A stretch of 64,000 bases of DNA, from positions 1 to 64,000 of the forward strand of contig JAEYWD010000119.1 of the NCBI GenBank assembly GCA_023429135.1, in the 5' to 3' direction. Shown here piece by piece: positions 9,222 through 17,367 of this stretch; positions within the stretch are counted from its first letter, which is position 1, and each line of letters begins with the position of its first letter. This stretch comes from Bacteroidota bacterium. GTDB lineage: Bacteria; Bacteroidota; Bacteroidia; Bacteroidales; JAAUTT01. A program made the translations under genes and the position numbers. A model generated the notes under the pieces. It saw nothing but the letters and a program-made list of their open reading frames with translations, had not been told where the DNA came from and searched no databases.

Positions 9222-9290
9222 TCTATGGTTTAATTGATTGGAAATTTCACCATGTCCGGTAAAAATAAGTATATATATTAATTTTTTAAA

Positions 9291-9369
9291 TAGATTCCTC
9301 ACTATGTTCGGAATGACAGTTAATTAAATACATCGAAAGCATGTCATTTCGACCGCAGGGAGAAATCTA
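9291..9369. repeat. 79-bp imperfect inverted repeat between pstB and phoU
   Basis: The left arm (9291-9318, TAGATTCCTC...GGAATGACA) and right arm (9342-9369, TGTCATTTCG...GAAATCTA) are imperfect reverse complements around an AT-rich centre. This type of palindrome recurs in many Bacteroidota genomes and behaves like a small non-autonomous repeat. In RNA it would fold into a long hairpin and could set the pstB/phoU expression ratio. Confidence 0.65.
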
Positions 9370-9428
9370 TATAATATAATCGAACACTAATCATTAATTT
9401 TGAAATCATTGAGATAAATAATATACCC

Positions 9429-10109
9429 ATGAGTCATCTGGATGAAGAATTAAAAAAGCTCAAGACTGATATTCTTGAAATGTGGAAGCTGGTTCTGAGT
9501 CAGCTCGAATCCGCTCAAAGTTCCATTGAAAACTTCAATAAAGAAAAAATTGAGGAAGTAATGCTGAACGAAAAACGTGTCGACGCCTTTGAGCTGAAGA
9601 TAAATATGGATTGCGAGAATATTCTGGCGCTGTTCAACCCTTTGGCCAACGATCTGAGGTTTGTGCTTGCTGTTCTGAAAATAAACTATAATCTGGAACG
9701 TATTGGAGATTATGCCCGTAGCATTGTAAAACTTGTGAAGAATACCGGAAAGCCGTTTCATAAGTCCAGCCTCAGTGAAGCAAAAATCCACTCTATGTTC
9801 GAAGTCAGCCTCGAAATGCTGAACGATGCCCTGGAAGCTTTTGAGAAGGAAAACAACGAAAAGGCCATGGGCATATTCCAGAAAGACGAGGATCTGGACC
9901 AGGTAAATAAAAATGCCAATAAGATAATAGCGTCTTTAATTAAGAAAGAGCCCGATGATATTATGCATGCCCTCGATCTGTTGTCGGTTATCCGTAAGCT
10001 CGAAAGGGTAGGGGATCAGACAAAAAATATCTCGGAAGAAATTATTTTCTATATTGATGCAAAACAGATCAGGCATTCGAAGAAAACTGACAAGAAGAAG
10101 GAAAAGTAA
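9429..10109 (+). CDS. phoU: phosphate transport/signalling protein PhoU
   Basis: A 226-residue all-helical protein with two PhoU repeats. Metal-cluster motifs of the E-x-x-x-D type are visible around NYNLERIGDYARSIVK (residues ~96-111) and RKLERVGDQTKNISEE (~188-203). PhoU couples Pst transporter activity to the phosphate-sensing two-component system and restrains uptake under phosphate-rich conditions. It closes the pst cluster. No PhoR/PhoB genes are present in the window, so the sensor is encoded elsewhere. Confidence 0.93.
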   Translation: MSHLDEELKKLKTDILEMWKLVLSQLESAQSSIENFNKEKIEEVMLNEKRVDAFELKINMDCENILALFNPLANDLRFVLAVLKINYNLERIGDYARSIVKLVKNTGKPFHKSSLSEAKIHSMFEVSLEMLNDALEAFEKENNEKAMGIFQKDEDLDQVNKNANKIIASLIKKEPDDIMHALDLLSVIRKLERVGDQTKNISEEIIFYIDAKQIRHSKKTDKKKEK

Positions 10110-10267
10110 AAGTGAGTAATAATTTGAATTGAGTCAAGCCTTAACCAGCTTTTCAGAATTTAATATATAAGGCATTTGTAATAATTCTTTTCATAAAAGT
10201 ACTTTTAAAGCATTTCCTCCTTATTTTTGCCTTCTTTTTAAAATAGTACTAATTTAAAATTTAAAGA

Positions 10268-11155
10268 ATGAAAGCTTATGTATTTCCCGGACAGGGTGCT
10301 CAGTTTGTAGGAATGGGCAAGGATCTTTACGATAACTCCCCGCTTGCAAAAGAACTTTTCGAGAAAGCAAATCAAATATTGGGTTTTCGCATTACCGATC
10401 TTATGTTTTCCGGTACTGATGAGGACCTGAAACAAACCAAAGTTACCCAGCCAGCAATATTTCTGCACTCAGTAATTTTGGCCAAGGTTCTTGGCGAAAG
10501 TTTTAAACCCGATATGGTAGCAGGTCACTCTCTTGGCGAATTTTCCGCTCTGATAGCAAATGGTACTTTATCATTCGAAGATGGTTTGGTTTTGGTATCA
10601 AAACGTGCTATGGCTATGCAGAAAGCTTGCGAAGCCCGTCCGTCGACTATGGCTGCCGTGCTTGGATTGGATGATTCAGTGGTTGAGGAAGTTTGTGCTT
10701 CGATTAATGAAGTTGTTGTAGCTGCCAATTACAATTGTCCTGGTCAACTTGTTATCTCAGGAAGCAACGAAGGTGTTGATGCTGCTTGCGAAAAATTAAA
10801 AGAAAAGGGAGCTAAAAGAGCTTTAAAACTTCCTGTTGGAGGTGCTTTTCACTCACCTCTAATGGAACCTGCACGTGTTGAGCTGGAAAAAGCAATAAAC
10901 GAAACCAAATTCAGTACACCAATTTGCCCGGTTTATCAGAATGTAAATGCTAAACCAACTACCGATCCGCAGGTGATAAAGAAAAACCTGATTGATCAGT
11001 TGACTGCTCCTGTTCGTTGGACCCAGACAGCTAAAAACATGGTTGCCGACGGAGCAAAAGAGTTTGTTGAAGTTGGTCCCGGTAAAGTTTTACAGGGCTT
11101 AATCAAGAAAGTTGAAGCATCAGTTACTGCCGAAAGCGCTGTAGTAACATTTTAG
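10268..11155 (+). CDS. fabD: malonyl CoA-acyl carrier protein transacylase
   Basis: A 295-residue cytoplasmic enzyme that moves malonyl from CoA to acyl carrier protein to feed fatty-acid elongation. The N-terminal FPGQGAQ, the nucleophile elbow GHSLGEFSAL with Ser88, the acyl-binding loop QKACEARPSTMAAV and the catalytic-His motif GAFHSPLM are all present. Length is standard (about 290-310). It stands alone between phoU and a long repeat-containing gap, not in a fab operon. Confidence 0.96.
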   Translation: MKAYVFPGQGAQFVGMGKDLYDNSPLAKELFEKANQILGFRITDLMFSGTDEDLKQTKVTQPAIFLHSVILAKVLGESFKPDMVAGHSLGEFSALIANGTLSFEDGLVLVSKRAMAMQKACEARPSTMAAVLGLDDSVVEEVCASINEVVVAANYNCPGQLVISGSNEGVDAACEKLKEKGAKRALKLPVGGAFHSPLMEPARVELEKAINETKFSTPICPVYQNVNAKPTTDPQVIKKNLIDQLTAPVRWTQTAKNMVADGAKEFVEVGPGKVLQGLIKKVEASVTAESAVVTF

Positions 11156-11189
11156 ATAAATTGAAGCAGGCGTTTGGTTAAATAGCTTC

Positions 11190-11227
11190 TGGTCGATAGT
11201 CCATGGTCCATGGTCGATAGCCAATAC
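11190..11227. repeat. 7-bp-period repeat array (GGTCGAT/AGTCCAT type)
   Basis: The stretch parses cleanly as consecutive heptamers GGTCGAT, AGTCCAT, GGTCCAT, GGTCGAT, AGCCAAT. Related heptad sequence recurs at about 11262-11290 and 11463-11492 in the same 427-bp gap. Similar heptad arrays appear at other intergenic sites in the window (see findings). Confidence 0.55.
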
Positions 11228-11306
11228 AAAATAAGCTTTGATCTTTTATAGCGGACCTGGCTGTTATCAGTCGTCTGTGGACAGACTAAATACCTTACTT
11301 AAAATC

Positions 11307-11352
11307 AAAAGTCAATTTATTTTCACCTGTGAAAGTAGATTGACTTTTTTGT
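11307..11352 (+). terminator. Rho-independent terminator after fabD
   Basis: AAAAGTCAAT and ATTGACTTTT pair as the outer stem, extended inward by TTTCAC/GTGAAA, followed by TTTTTTG. The symmetric A- and T-runs allow termination from either direction. It is the only transcriptional signal I see in 11156-11582; the rest of that gap is heptad-repeat DNA. Confidence 0.75.
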
Positions 11353-11582
11353 TTTTGGATTAAGTCGACGGCAGTACACTGACCAAGGCCAAACAGATAG
11401 TCGATAGTTTAAATCTAAAAAGCATACTAAATTTTACCGGATATATCATTTTCAGGCACTGTTAATACTGTCGTCCGTGGTCTGACGTATGTGGACTTCA
11501 ACAATCCATTGAACTATTGATATTAAAAGTTGTTTAATGATTTGGAAGAATATCTGAACGTTAACAATTTAAAATCAATGAT

Positions 11583-12308
11583 ATGAACAAAAGAACATTC
11601 CTGAAGTCTGCAGCTATTTTAGGTGCCGGCGGCCTTGTGCTTCCAAAAATAAATTTAATTGGAAATTCCGGAAACTCACCATTAATTGCCGCCGATGACA
11701 CATTTAAGCAAAATGAACTTGGATACGCCTTTAACGCTCTTGAACCTCACATTGATGCCACAACCATGGAAATACATTATGGTAAGCATCATTCGGCCTA
11801 CACCAAAAACTTAAATTCTCTTGTAAAAGAGAATAATGTAGCAGAAAAGGACATCATCAAAATTTTCAAAAATATTTCTAAACTGCCTGCGGGAATTCGC
11901 AATAACGGGGGCGGTTTTTATAATCATAACCTATTCTGGGAAATTATGGCTCCCAATGCCGGCGGAGAACCAGCAGGAAGTCTTGCTAAAGCAATTACCA
12001 GCGATCTCGGATCTTTTGCCAAATTTAAAGAGGATTTTTCCAAAGCTGCCACCACAAGGTTCGGTTCCGGATGGGCCTGGCTCGTAGTAAAAGATAAAAA
12101 ACTTGTTATCTCTTCAACCGCTAACCAGGATAATCCCTGGATGGATGTTGCCGAAGTGAAGGGCGTACCTATTTTTGCTATCGATGTGTGGGAACATGCT
12201 TATTATCTGAAATATCAGAATCGTAGAAACGATTACATCGGTGCATTCTGGAATGTTGTAAACTGGGGAAAAGTAGGAGAGAACTATCAGAAAGCGCTTT
12301 CGGTCTGA
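11583..12308 (+). CDS. sodB: exported Fe/Mn-type superoxide dismutase
   Basis: A 241-residue protein of which ~200 residues are a Fe/Mn superoxide dismutase. Metal ligands are in HYGKHHSAYT (first His), NHNLFW (second His) and DVWEHAYYLK (Asp and third His); the GGG-FYNHNLFW context and FGSGWAWLV favour iron. The N-terminus (MNKRTFLKSAAILGAGGLVL) looks like a Tat-type signal with KR in place of the twin arginine, so the enzyme may be exported to the periplasm. It detoxifies superoxide. Monocistronic, followed by a bidirectional terminator. Iron versus manganese is inferred. Confidence 0.9.
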   Translation: MNKRTFLKSAAILGAGGLVLPKINLIGNSGNSPLIAADDTFKQNELGYAFNALEPHIDATTMEIHYGKHHSAYTKNLNSLVKENNVAEKDIIKIFKNISKLPAGIRNNGGGFYNHNLFWEIMAPNAGGEPAGSLAKAITSDLGSFAKFKEDFSKAATTRFGSGWAWLVVKDKKLVISSTANQDNPWMDVAEVKGVPIFAIDVWEHAYYLKYQNRRNDYIGAFWNVVNWGKVGENYQKALSV

Positions 12309-12327
12309 AATACCGTTGAATAAATAT

Positions 12328-12377
12328 AAAAGGGGCTGGTTATGCAGATTTTTTCAAATCCGCAGACCAGCCTTTTC
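12328..12377. terminator. bidirectional terminator between sod and nitroreductase genes
   Basis: AAAAGGGGCTGGT pairs with ACCAGCCTTTT, with an inner GCAGATT/AATCCGC pairing and loop. A-run on the left and T-run on the right serve the two convergent genes. Confidence 0.82.
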
Positions 12378-12379
12378 TA

Positions 12380-12952
12380 TCAGAGGTTAATTATAATATC
12401 CTCGAGTTTTCTTTTTGGCACATGGTGAATTGATTTCTCATCACGCCAGTATTTAACATCGCCATTTGCCGGCATTTCTTCAATCATTACAATTTCTTTA
12501 GGTTTCCCAAGAGCTATCACCTGAATTATTTCAAACTGCTCCGGAATGTTTAATGCAGTGCGAAGTTTTTCTTTACTCACCGAGGCAATGATACAACCAC
12601 CAAACCCCTGTTCTACTGCGGTTAACAATATGCTTTGAACTGCAATTCCATGATCCCAGAAATAGCTCTCGGTAATGCTCTTATCGTTCACCATAATAAT
12701 GTAAGCTGAGGGCCTTTCTCCGGCTTCGGGACCGTTCCATTCCTTAAGGTAACCGGCCCATGCAAGAAATGGAAAAATTTTTTCGTTTAGCTCCGGGGTG
12801 TTTGCTAAGATATATTTTAACGATTGAATATTACGACCCGAAGCCGATAGCCTGGCATTATCGACCATCGCCTTTAATTGCGTTTCGGAAATGGGTTCAT
12901 TCTCGCAGAACCTGCGATAGCTGCGGTTCTTTTGAATCAGATCTTTCAACAT
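12380..12952 (-). CDS. nitroreductase-family FMN oxidoreductase
   Basis: A 190-residue protein of the nitroreductase fold: N-terminal RSYRRF (residues 10-15, FMN phosphate contact), SASGRNIQSLKY (about 36-47), and the C-terminal GFGGCIIASV and IALGKPKE segments. Members reduce nitro compounds, quinones or flavins with NAD(P)H and FMN. Length is at the short end of the family. No neighbour hints at a substrate, since it is convergent with the sod gene. Confidence 0.9.
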   Translation of the reverse strand: MLKDLIQKNRSYRRFCENEPISETQLKAMVDNARLSASGRNIQSLKYILANTPELNEKIFPFLAWAGYLKEWNGPEAGERPSAYIIMVNDKSITESYFWDHGIAVQSILLTAVEQGFGGCIIASVSKEKLRTALNIPEQFEIIQVIALGKPKEIVMIEEMPANGDVKYWRDEKSIHHVPKRKLEDIIINL

Positions 12953-13074
12953 GGCGGTATATTTATGAATTGTTTAAAACAAAATTAACCAGTTTAGCAG
13001 AAACTGACAATCCATTGTTTAATTTTAGGGCGTTAATTTATCAACCATAATATTCATTCACTGTCTTCAATAAG

Positions 13075-13935
13075 ATGAACAGAAAAATCAGCCTCATGAA
13101 AAAGTATTTATTAATAATCATAGCTATCATTTCAGTTATTTCAGCTAATGCACAATCGGGCGTAGAACTTGCCAATAATATGATTGCCAAAGTTAAATCA
13201 CTTAAAACTTTGCAATGTACTTTTGAATCGCAGGAGCGAATTCTTGGTAAAACATTTTCGGAAAAAAATCATTTTAAAATTAACCTTTCACCATTCAAAA
13301 CTTATTTTAAGCAGGAGTTTCCTGAAAAAGGTCTTGAGGGGCTGTATATTTCGGGAGAAAATAATAACGATACCAAAATCAATCCCAATGCATTTCCCTG
13401 GGTAACGCTTAACCTCGATCCTGAAGGAGATTTAATGATGAAAAACCATCATCATCCTATTTTTCATGCCGGATACGGCTATGTGGCGCTGGTACTGGAT
13501 ATGCTTATCAAAAAATACCAGTCGAAAACCGATCAGCTTATTGTGAATAAAGGAACCATCAGCTATCAGGGACAGGATGTTATTGTACTCGATTGTAATA
13601 ACCCGTTCTATAAAATCGAGACCCTTACATTGCAGAAGCCCGAAACACCGTTCAGTATTGGCAAGCGATTGCATATAAACTATTATTCGATTCTGGAAGA
13701 GAACCCTGGGTTAAAACCTTTTTCGGAAGTCCCTGCCGGGAAAGCTATTAAAATACCTTCGGACTATGCTTCTAAAATGTTGATTTATCTTCATAAAACC
13801 CAGCTTTATCCTGTATATATCAAAATTTCGGATCCACGGGGAACTTTCGAAGAATATAAGTTTACGAATGTTATACTGAATCCCACTTTTAAACCTGAAG
13901 ATTTTTCGGCAAACAATCCGAAGTATAAATTTTAG
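13075..13935 (+). CDS. DUF1571 family exported protein
   Basis: A 286-residue protein with a signal peptide (hydrophobic core YLLIIIAIISVISANA). A second ATG at 13096 (MKKYLLII) is an equally good start. The mature part matches DUF1571, a Bacteroidota family of predicted periplasmic proteins related to LolA/LppX-like lipoprotein-carrier folds: KVKSLKTLQCTFESQER at the start and a conserved C-terminus (EEYKFTNVILN). A role in lipid or lipoprotein handling in the envelope is plausible but unproven. It ends 4 bp inside the convergent helicase gene. Confidence 0.8.
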   Translation: MNRKISLMKKYLLIIIAIISVISANAQSGVELANNMIAKVKSLKTLQCTFESQERILGKTFSEKNHFKINLSPFKTYFKQEFPEKGLEGLYISGENNNDTKINPNAFPWVTLNLDPEGDLMMKNHHHPIFHAGYGYVALVLDMLIKKYQSKTDQLIVNKGTISYQGQDVIVLDCNNPFYKIETLTLQKPETPFSIGKRLHINYYSILEENPGLKPFSEVPAGKAIKIPSDYASKMLIYLHKTQLYPVYIKISDPRGTFEEYKFTNVILNPTFKPEDFSANNPKYKF

Positions 13936-15344
13936 AAAAATTTCTCGTTGAAGTTTACAAGCACCAGGTGTTCGGTGGCGCGTGTAAAAGCGGTATAAAG
14001 CCAGCGCAGATATTCGATGTTGAGCATGTCGTCCTTGAAGAAACTCTGATCTACGAAAACTACAGGCCATTGTCCGCCCTGAGCTTTATGACAGGTAACT
14101 GCATAGGCATATTTAATTTGCAGGGCATTAAAGTAGGAGTCCTCTCGAACCTTTTCAGCTATTTTGGCCCTGGACTTTTCGGTGATATAATCCTCCGCAA
14201 CGGCCTGGTAAAGTTTTAGGTTTTCCTCGTTACCGAGCGATGCGGATTCGAGTCGTAATGTGTCCAGGTTAACCTTGGCAGTAAATTCCAGGTCGTGGTA
14301 GTCGGGCAATGCCAAATCAAGCGTTGCAAACCTGTGACCGTAAAGTTCTTCAAACTTCTTTACCCTTTTAACTTTAACAATATCGCCATTGGCAATAAAG
14401 TCGATACCTTCAGCTTCGAGCCAGTGATAATTATTCTTCACTACCATCAGGTAGTCGCCCGATGAAACCTCTTCTTCACGCCCAAGAATCCGGTTGCGGA
14501 TCATTTCGTTGTATTTGTTGGCAATGCGATTAGAGCGGCAAATAACCATACTTTGTTCCAGGCCATATTTTGCATAGAATTCCTGCAAAAAGTCCATTAC
14601 CTCCGAACCTTTGATGCATGTAATATCTTTAATTTTTTTACCGGTTTTTATTTTAGGGAAATCAGATTTACGCTCCGAAATAACATTGCGGATGGTGGTT
14701 GCATTGGACAGGATGCCCGAATCCAGTGTCTGCCTCACCACTTCTTTTAGTTCGTATTCATCAACCCTAAGGTTATAACCGCTGAGAATACCCGCCGACA
14801 TAGCATTGCTGAGCGCCATGCCCACAGGAGGAAGCTGAGCTGTGTCGCCCGAGAGAACCAGCTTGCAGTTTTTATCGTTAAAAACATACGATATCAAATC
14901 GCGTAACAGGTTGCCCGATCCGAAAAAAGTATTTTCAGCAGCCATATCGGGGATCATAGAAGCTTCGTCCACAATAAAGATCGTATTTGAGAAAAAGTTT
15001 TTCCCCAGCACAAACTTGCTCATCGCGTCCTTGGCCGATTTCTGTCTGTAAATAGCTTTATGGATAGTACTGGCCTCCGATTCGGCATACATGGAAAGTA
15101 CTTTAGCGGCCCTGCCGGTAGGAGCCATTAATATGGTGTTAATATTTAACTCGGTCAGAACTTTCACCAACGCAGCCAGAATAGTAGTTTTTCCGGTTCC
15201 GGCGTAACCTTTTATCAGTAAAGCACTGCGATCTTCTTTTTTCAGAATAAATTCGCTCATTAAAGAAATCAGCTCCTGCTGGCCCTGAGTAGGCTCATGT
15301 TCCAGATTGTCCTGAAAAAGTTTCTCTAAATGCTTTTTTATCAT
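13932..15344 (-). CDS. RecD-like (SF1B) ATP-dependent DNA helicase
   Basis: A 470-residue superfamily-1 helicase. Walker A is GYAGTGKTT (residues 46-54), Walker B is FIVDEASM, motif III is LSGDTAQLPPVG, and the C-terminal motifs are YAVTCHKAQGGQW (V) and YTAFTRATEHLVLV (VI). It lacks the N-terminal domains of RecD2 and resembles compact Dda/Pif1-like helicases used in replication or repair. The stop overlaps the convergent DUF1571 gene by 4 bp. It is a common single-copy housekeeping gene in this phylum; its exact role is not known from the sequence. Confidence 0.88.
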   Translation of the reverse strand: MIKKHLEKLFQDNLEHEPTQGQQELISLMSEFILKKEDRSALLIKGYAGTGKTTILAALVKVLTELNINTILMAPTGRAAKVLSMYAESEASTIHKAIYRQKSAKDAMSKFVLGKNFFSNTIFIVDEASMIPDMAAENTFFGSGNLLRDLISYVFNDKNCKLVLSGDTAQLPPVGMALSNAMSAGILSGYNLRVDEYELKEVVRQTLDSGILSNATTIRNVISERKSDFPKIKTGKKIKDITCIKGSEVMDFLQEFYAKYGLEQSMVICRSNRIANKYNEMIRNRILGREEEVSSGDYLMVVKNNYHWLEAEGIDFIANGDIVKVKRVKKFEELYGHRFATLDLALPDYHDLEFTAKVNLDTLRLESASLGNEENLKLYQAVAEDYITEKSRAKIAEKVREDSYFNALQIKYAYAVTCHKAQGGQWPVVFVDQSFFKDDMLNIEYLRWLYTAFTRATEHLVLVNFNEKFF

Positions 15345-15458
15345 GAACGATTGACGATCTTTGAAAATAATTTAATTTAGCAGTCAAACTTAACAAATCC
15401 TTTGAAGGAATTTTAAGTTTTGTTTTCTGTTTTTCCTTAAAAGGTAACGAATATTTGC

Positions 15459-16295
15459 ATGCATAATTTTAATTTAACAGACGAGACTTTCGATGTAAAC
15501 CAGAGCAGCAACTATTTTTTGTTGATGCAAAGCAGTCTGGATGGATTTTCATACGCCGTTTGCGATACGGTGAGAAATAAATGTATTCTGCTGAAGCATT
15601 TTGAAACAAAAAGCTTCGACTGGTTTGAATATAAGAACTTTCTTCTTACAGTGATTGAAAGTGATCCCAATTTGAAGCTGCACTACAAAGGCAGTGTTCA
15701 TATTCTTAATCAGAAAGACTTTACTTTAGTACCAGAGGAATATCTTCCCCAGAAACAAGAAGACGTACAAAGCTATTTCCCCGGATCAACAGGAAACCTG
15801 ATTAGCTCTTCGAGTAAGTTACTAAATTCGGCTATTCTTTGTCCGTACTCCCCAATTTTGCAGGAGACGTTACTTAAAAGTTTTCCAGGGGTGAAACTGA
15901 CCCATGTGGTGCTACCTTTTTCGTGCAATCTGATAACTGAATCATCACGAACCTTACGTCATGTTTTCCATTTTACTATTCATAGAGGTTTTATGATAGC
16001 AGGTGTGGCACACTCGGCCAAGCCCGATTTTATCAATTCCTTTAAAGCAGAAACTTACGAGGAAATTCTCTATTACATAGTGCAGGTACTCGATAAATTT
16101 AAAGTAGCTCCATCGCTTGCCGAAATATATATCCAAAACAGCACCGGAATTCAGGATCTTCACAACCGTTTACAAACATATATCGGAAAGGTACGGAATT
16201 TGAAAGCATCGCATGGTATGGTGTATAGCTATATTTTTACTGAAGATGTTATGGAACGGTTTGCAAATCTTTTAAACTTATATCATTGCGAATAA
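15459..16295 (+). CDS. DUF3822 family protein
   Basis: A 278-residue cytoplasmic protein matching DUF3822, a Bacteroidota-specific family usually encoded immediately before rsmD, as here. It begins with the family's SSNYFLLMQSSLDGFSYAV-like stretch and has no catalytic motif I recognise; the fold is thought to be actin/Hsp70 ATPase-like. Its 3' end overlaps the rsmD start by 10 bp, so the two are translationally coupled. Function unknown; a link to ribosome maturation is inferred only from the pairing. Confidence 0.85.
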   Translation: MHNFNLTDETFDVNQSSNYFLLMQSSLDGFSYAVCDTVRNKCILLKHFETKSFDWFEYKNFLLTVIESDPNLKLHYKGSVHILNQKDFTLVPEEYLPQKQEDVQSYFPGSTGNLISSSSKLLNSAILCPYSPILQETLLKSFPGVKLTHVVLPFSCNLITESSRTLRHVFHFTIHRGFMIAGVAHSAKPDFINSFKAETYEEILYYIVQVLDKFKVAPSLAEIYIQNSTGIQDLHNRLQTYIGKVRNLKASHGMVYSYIFTEDVMERFANLLNLYHCE

Positions 16296-16816
16296 TTAGC
16301 GGAAAATACAGGGGAAAGACAATTTTTCCCGGGAAAGATTTTAGTGCCAGGCCAACCACCGATTTTGCCAAGGAAGGATTATTCAATATTCTGGCAAATA
16401 CGATCGATTTTGAGTCGGTAAAGGTATTAGACCTGTTTGCAGGAACCGGTGGAATAGGTTTTGAGTTTGCATCGCGGGGTAGTGAACAGGTTGATGCCGT
16501 TGAGGTAAACTTTAAACATCACGATTTTTTGCGTAAGACCGCCAGGGACTTACAATTCGACGGCTATAAGGCAATCAAAAGCGATGTGCTGAAATACATT
16601 GAAAAGTGCCCGTTTAAATACAATTTAATATTTGCCGATCCTCCATTTGACTGGGAACATACGCTTGAGTTGCCGGGTGTTGTGTTTACAGCGGGTATTA
16701 TGGCTCCCGACGCTATTTTTATCCTGGAGCATCCAAAGAACATCAGCTTTGCCGGAAATCCACGATTGTACGATCACCGGGTGTATGGGAATGTACACTT
16801 CAGTTTTTTCAGGTGA
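16286..16816 (+). CDS. rsmD: 16S rRNA (guanine966-N2)-methyltransferase RsmD
   Basis: A 176-residue SAM-dependent methyltransferase. RIISGKYRGK opens the protein, the SAM-binding motif I is VLDLFAGTGGIGFEFASRG (about residues 48-66), and the catalytic DPPF tetrad is in LIFADPPFDW. It methylates G966 of 16S rRNA in the small ribosomal subunit. The start is TTG at 16286, overlapping the upstream gene by 10 bp; this start preserves the conserved RIISG N-terminus. Length matches the family. Confidence 0.93.
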   Translation: MRIISGKYRGKTIFPGKDFSARPTTDFAKEGLFNILANTIDFESVKVLDLFAGTGGIGFEFASRGSEQVDAVEVNFKHHDFLRKTARDLQFDGYKAIKSDVLKYIEKCPFKYNLIFADPPFDWEHTLELPGVVFTAGIMAPDAIFILEHPKNISFAGNPRLYDHRVYGNVHFSFFR

Positions 16817-16827
16817 GATGGGGTGTG

Positions 16828-16865
16828 GGGTGCAAGTTACGAGCTGCAGGTTACGGGTTTCGTGT
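16828..16865. repeat. heptad-period repeat after rsmD
   Basis: The stretch parses as TACGAGC, TGCAGGT, TACGGGT, TTCGTGT, a 7-bp-period array similar to those at other intergenic positions in the window. It is non-coding and lies just downstream of the rsmD stop. Confidence 0.45.
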
Positions 16866-16968
16866 TGAATGGATAAAAATTTTCAATGCAATTCATTCTG
16901 AAAATGAGAGAGGTTGGATTATTAGTGTAATAAAATGAAAAAAATCTTTGAATTTTTTTCAGGAGATA

Positions 16969-16999
16969 TTTGCAGGAAAGAAAATAAGCACTATTTTTG
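16969..16999 (+). promoter_or_regulatory. promoter of tRNA-Asp (Bacteroidota type)
   Basis: TTTG at 16969-16972 and TATTTTTG at 16992-16999 are separated by 19 bp, matching the Bacteroidota consensus TTTG-N19-TAnnTTTG. The predicted start of transcription lies about 35-40 bp before the tRNA. Confidence 0.7.
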
Positions 17000-17043
17000 C
17001 ATCGCTTTTAACAAATGACGCAGGTCACAAGTAAAAGCAACCA

Positions 17044-17120
17044 GGAGTGGTAGTTCAGCTGGTTAGAATACCTGCCTGTCACGCAGGGGGTCGCGGGTTC
17101 GAGTCCCGTCCATTCCGCCA
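17044..17120 (+). tRNA. tRNA-Asp (GTC)
   Basis: A complete cloverleaf with encoded CCA. The acceptor stem GGAGTGG pairs with CCATTCC (one G-U), the D-stem is GTTC/GAAT, the anticodon stem is CCTGC/GCAGG with loop CTGTCAC giving anticodon GTC, and the T-arm is GCGGG-TTCGAGT-CCCGT. It is followed by a terminator and then by a tyrosine recombinase gene, a common arrangement for tRNA-targeted integration. Confidence 0.97.
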
Positions 17121-17140
17121 GACGCAAGTCAAACAACATT

Positions 17141-17176
17141 AAACCCGCTTAAATCTCAGTATTTAAGCGGGTTTTT
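17141..17176 (+). terminator. terminator after tRNA-Asp
   Basis: AAACCCGCTTAAAT pairs with ATTTAAGCGGGTTT around a short loop and is followed by TT. Strong GC-rich base and T-run; it ends the tRNA transcript. Confidence 0.88.
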
Positions 17177-17218
17177 CATTTTCCCCCGCTAAAGAAATAC
17201 AAAAATAACCAACGCTTA

Positions 17219-17349
17219 GGTGACCTATTCGGTTAACAGTTTTGAACAGCTATTTTTGTTAACCGAATCGAATGTAATTGATTGATATTCATGTTTAAGG
17301 AGCTGATTAAATTAGTTCAAAACAGTTCAAAAAATATCAAATTCGGTTA
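17219..17349. promoter_or_regulatory. clustered short repeats before the integrase gene (possible arm-type/att sites)
   Basis: ATTCGGTTAACA (17227-17238) is the exact reverse complement of TGTTAACCGAAT (17257-17268), and ATTCGGTTA recurs at 17341. AGTTCAAAA occurs twice in tandem (about 17314 and 17324), with an inverted GTTTTGAAC near 17238. Clusters like this next to a tyrosine-recombinase gene are typical of arm-type integrase-binding sites. Which sequence is the crossover core cannot be decided, because I find no matching copy at the far end. Confidence 0.5.
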
Positions 17350-17367
17350 CCTAAAAAGTCAAAAATT

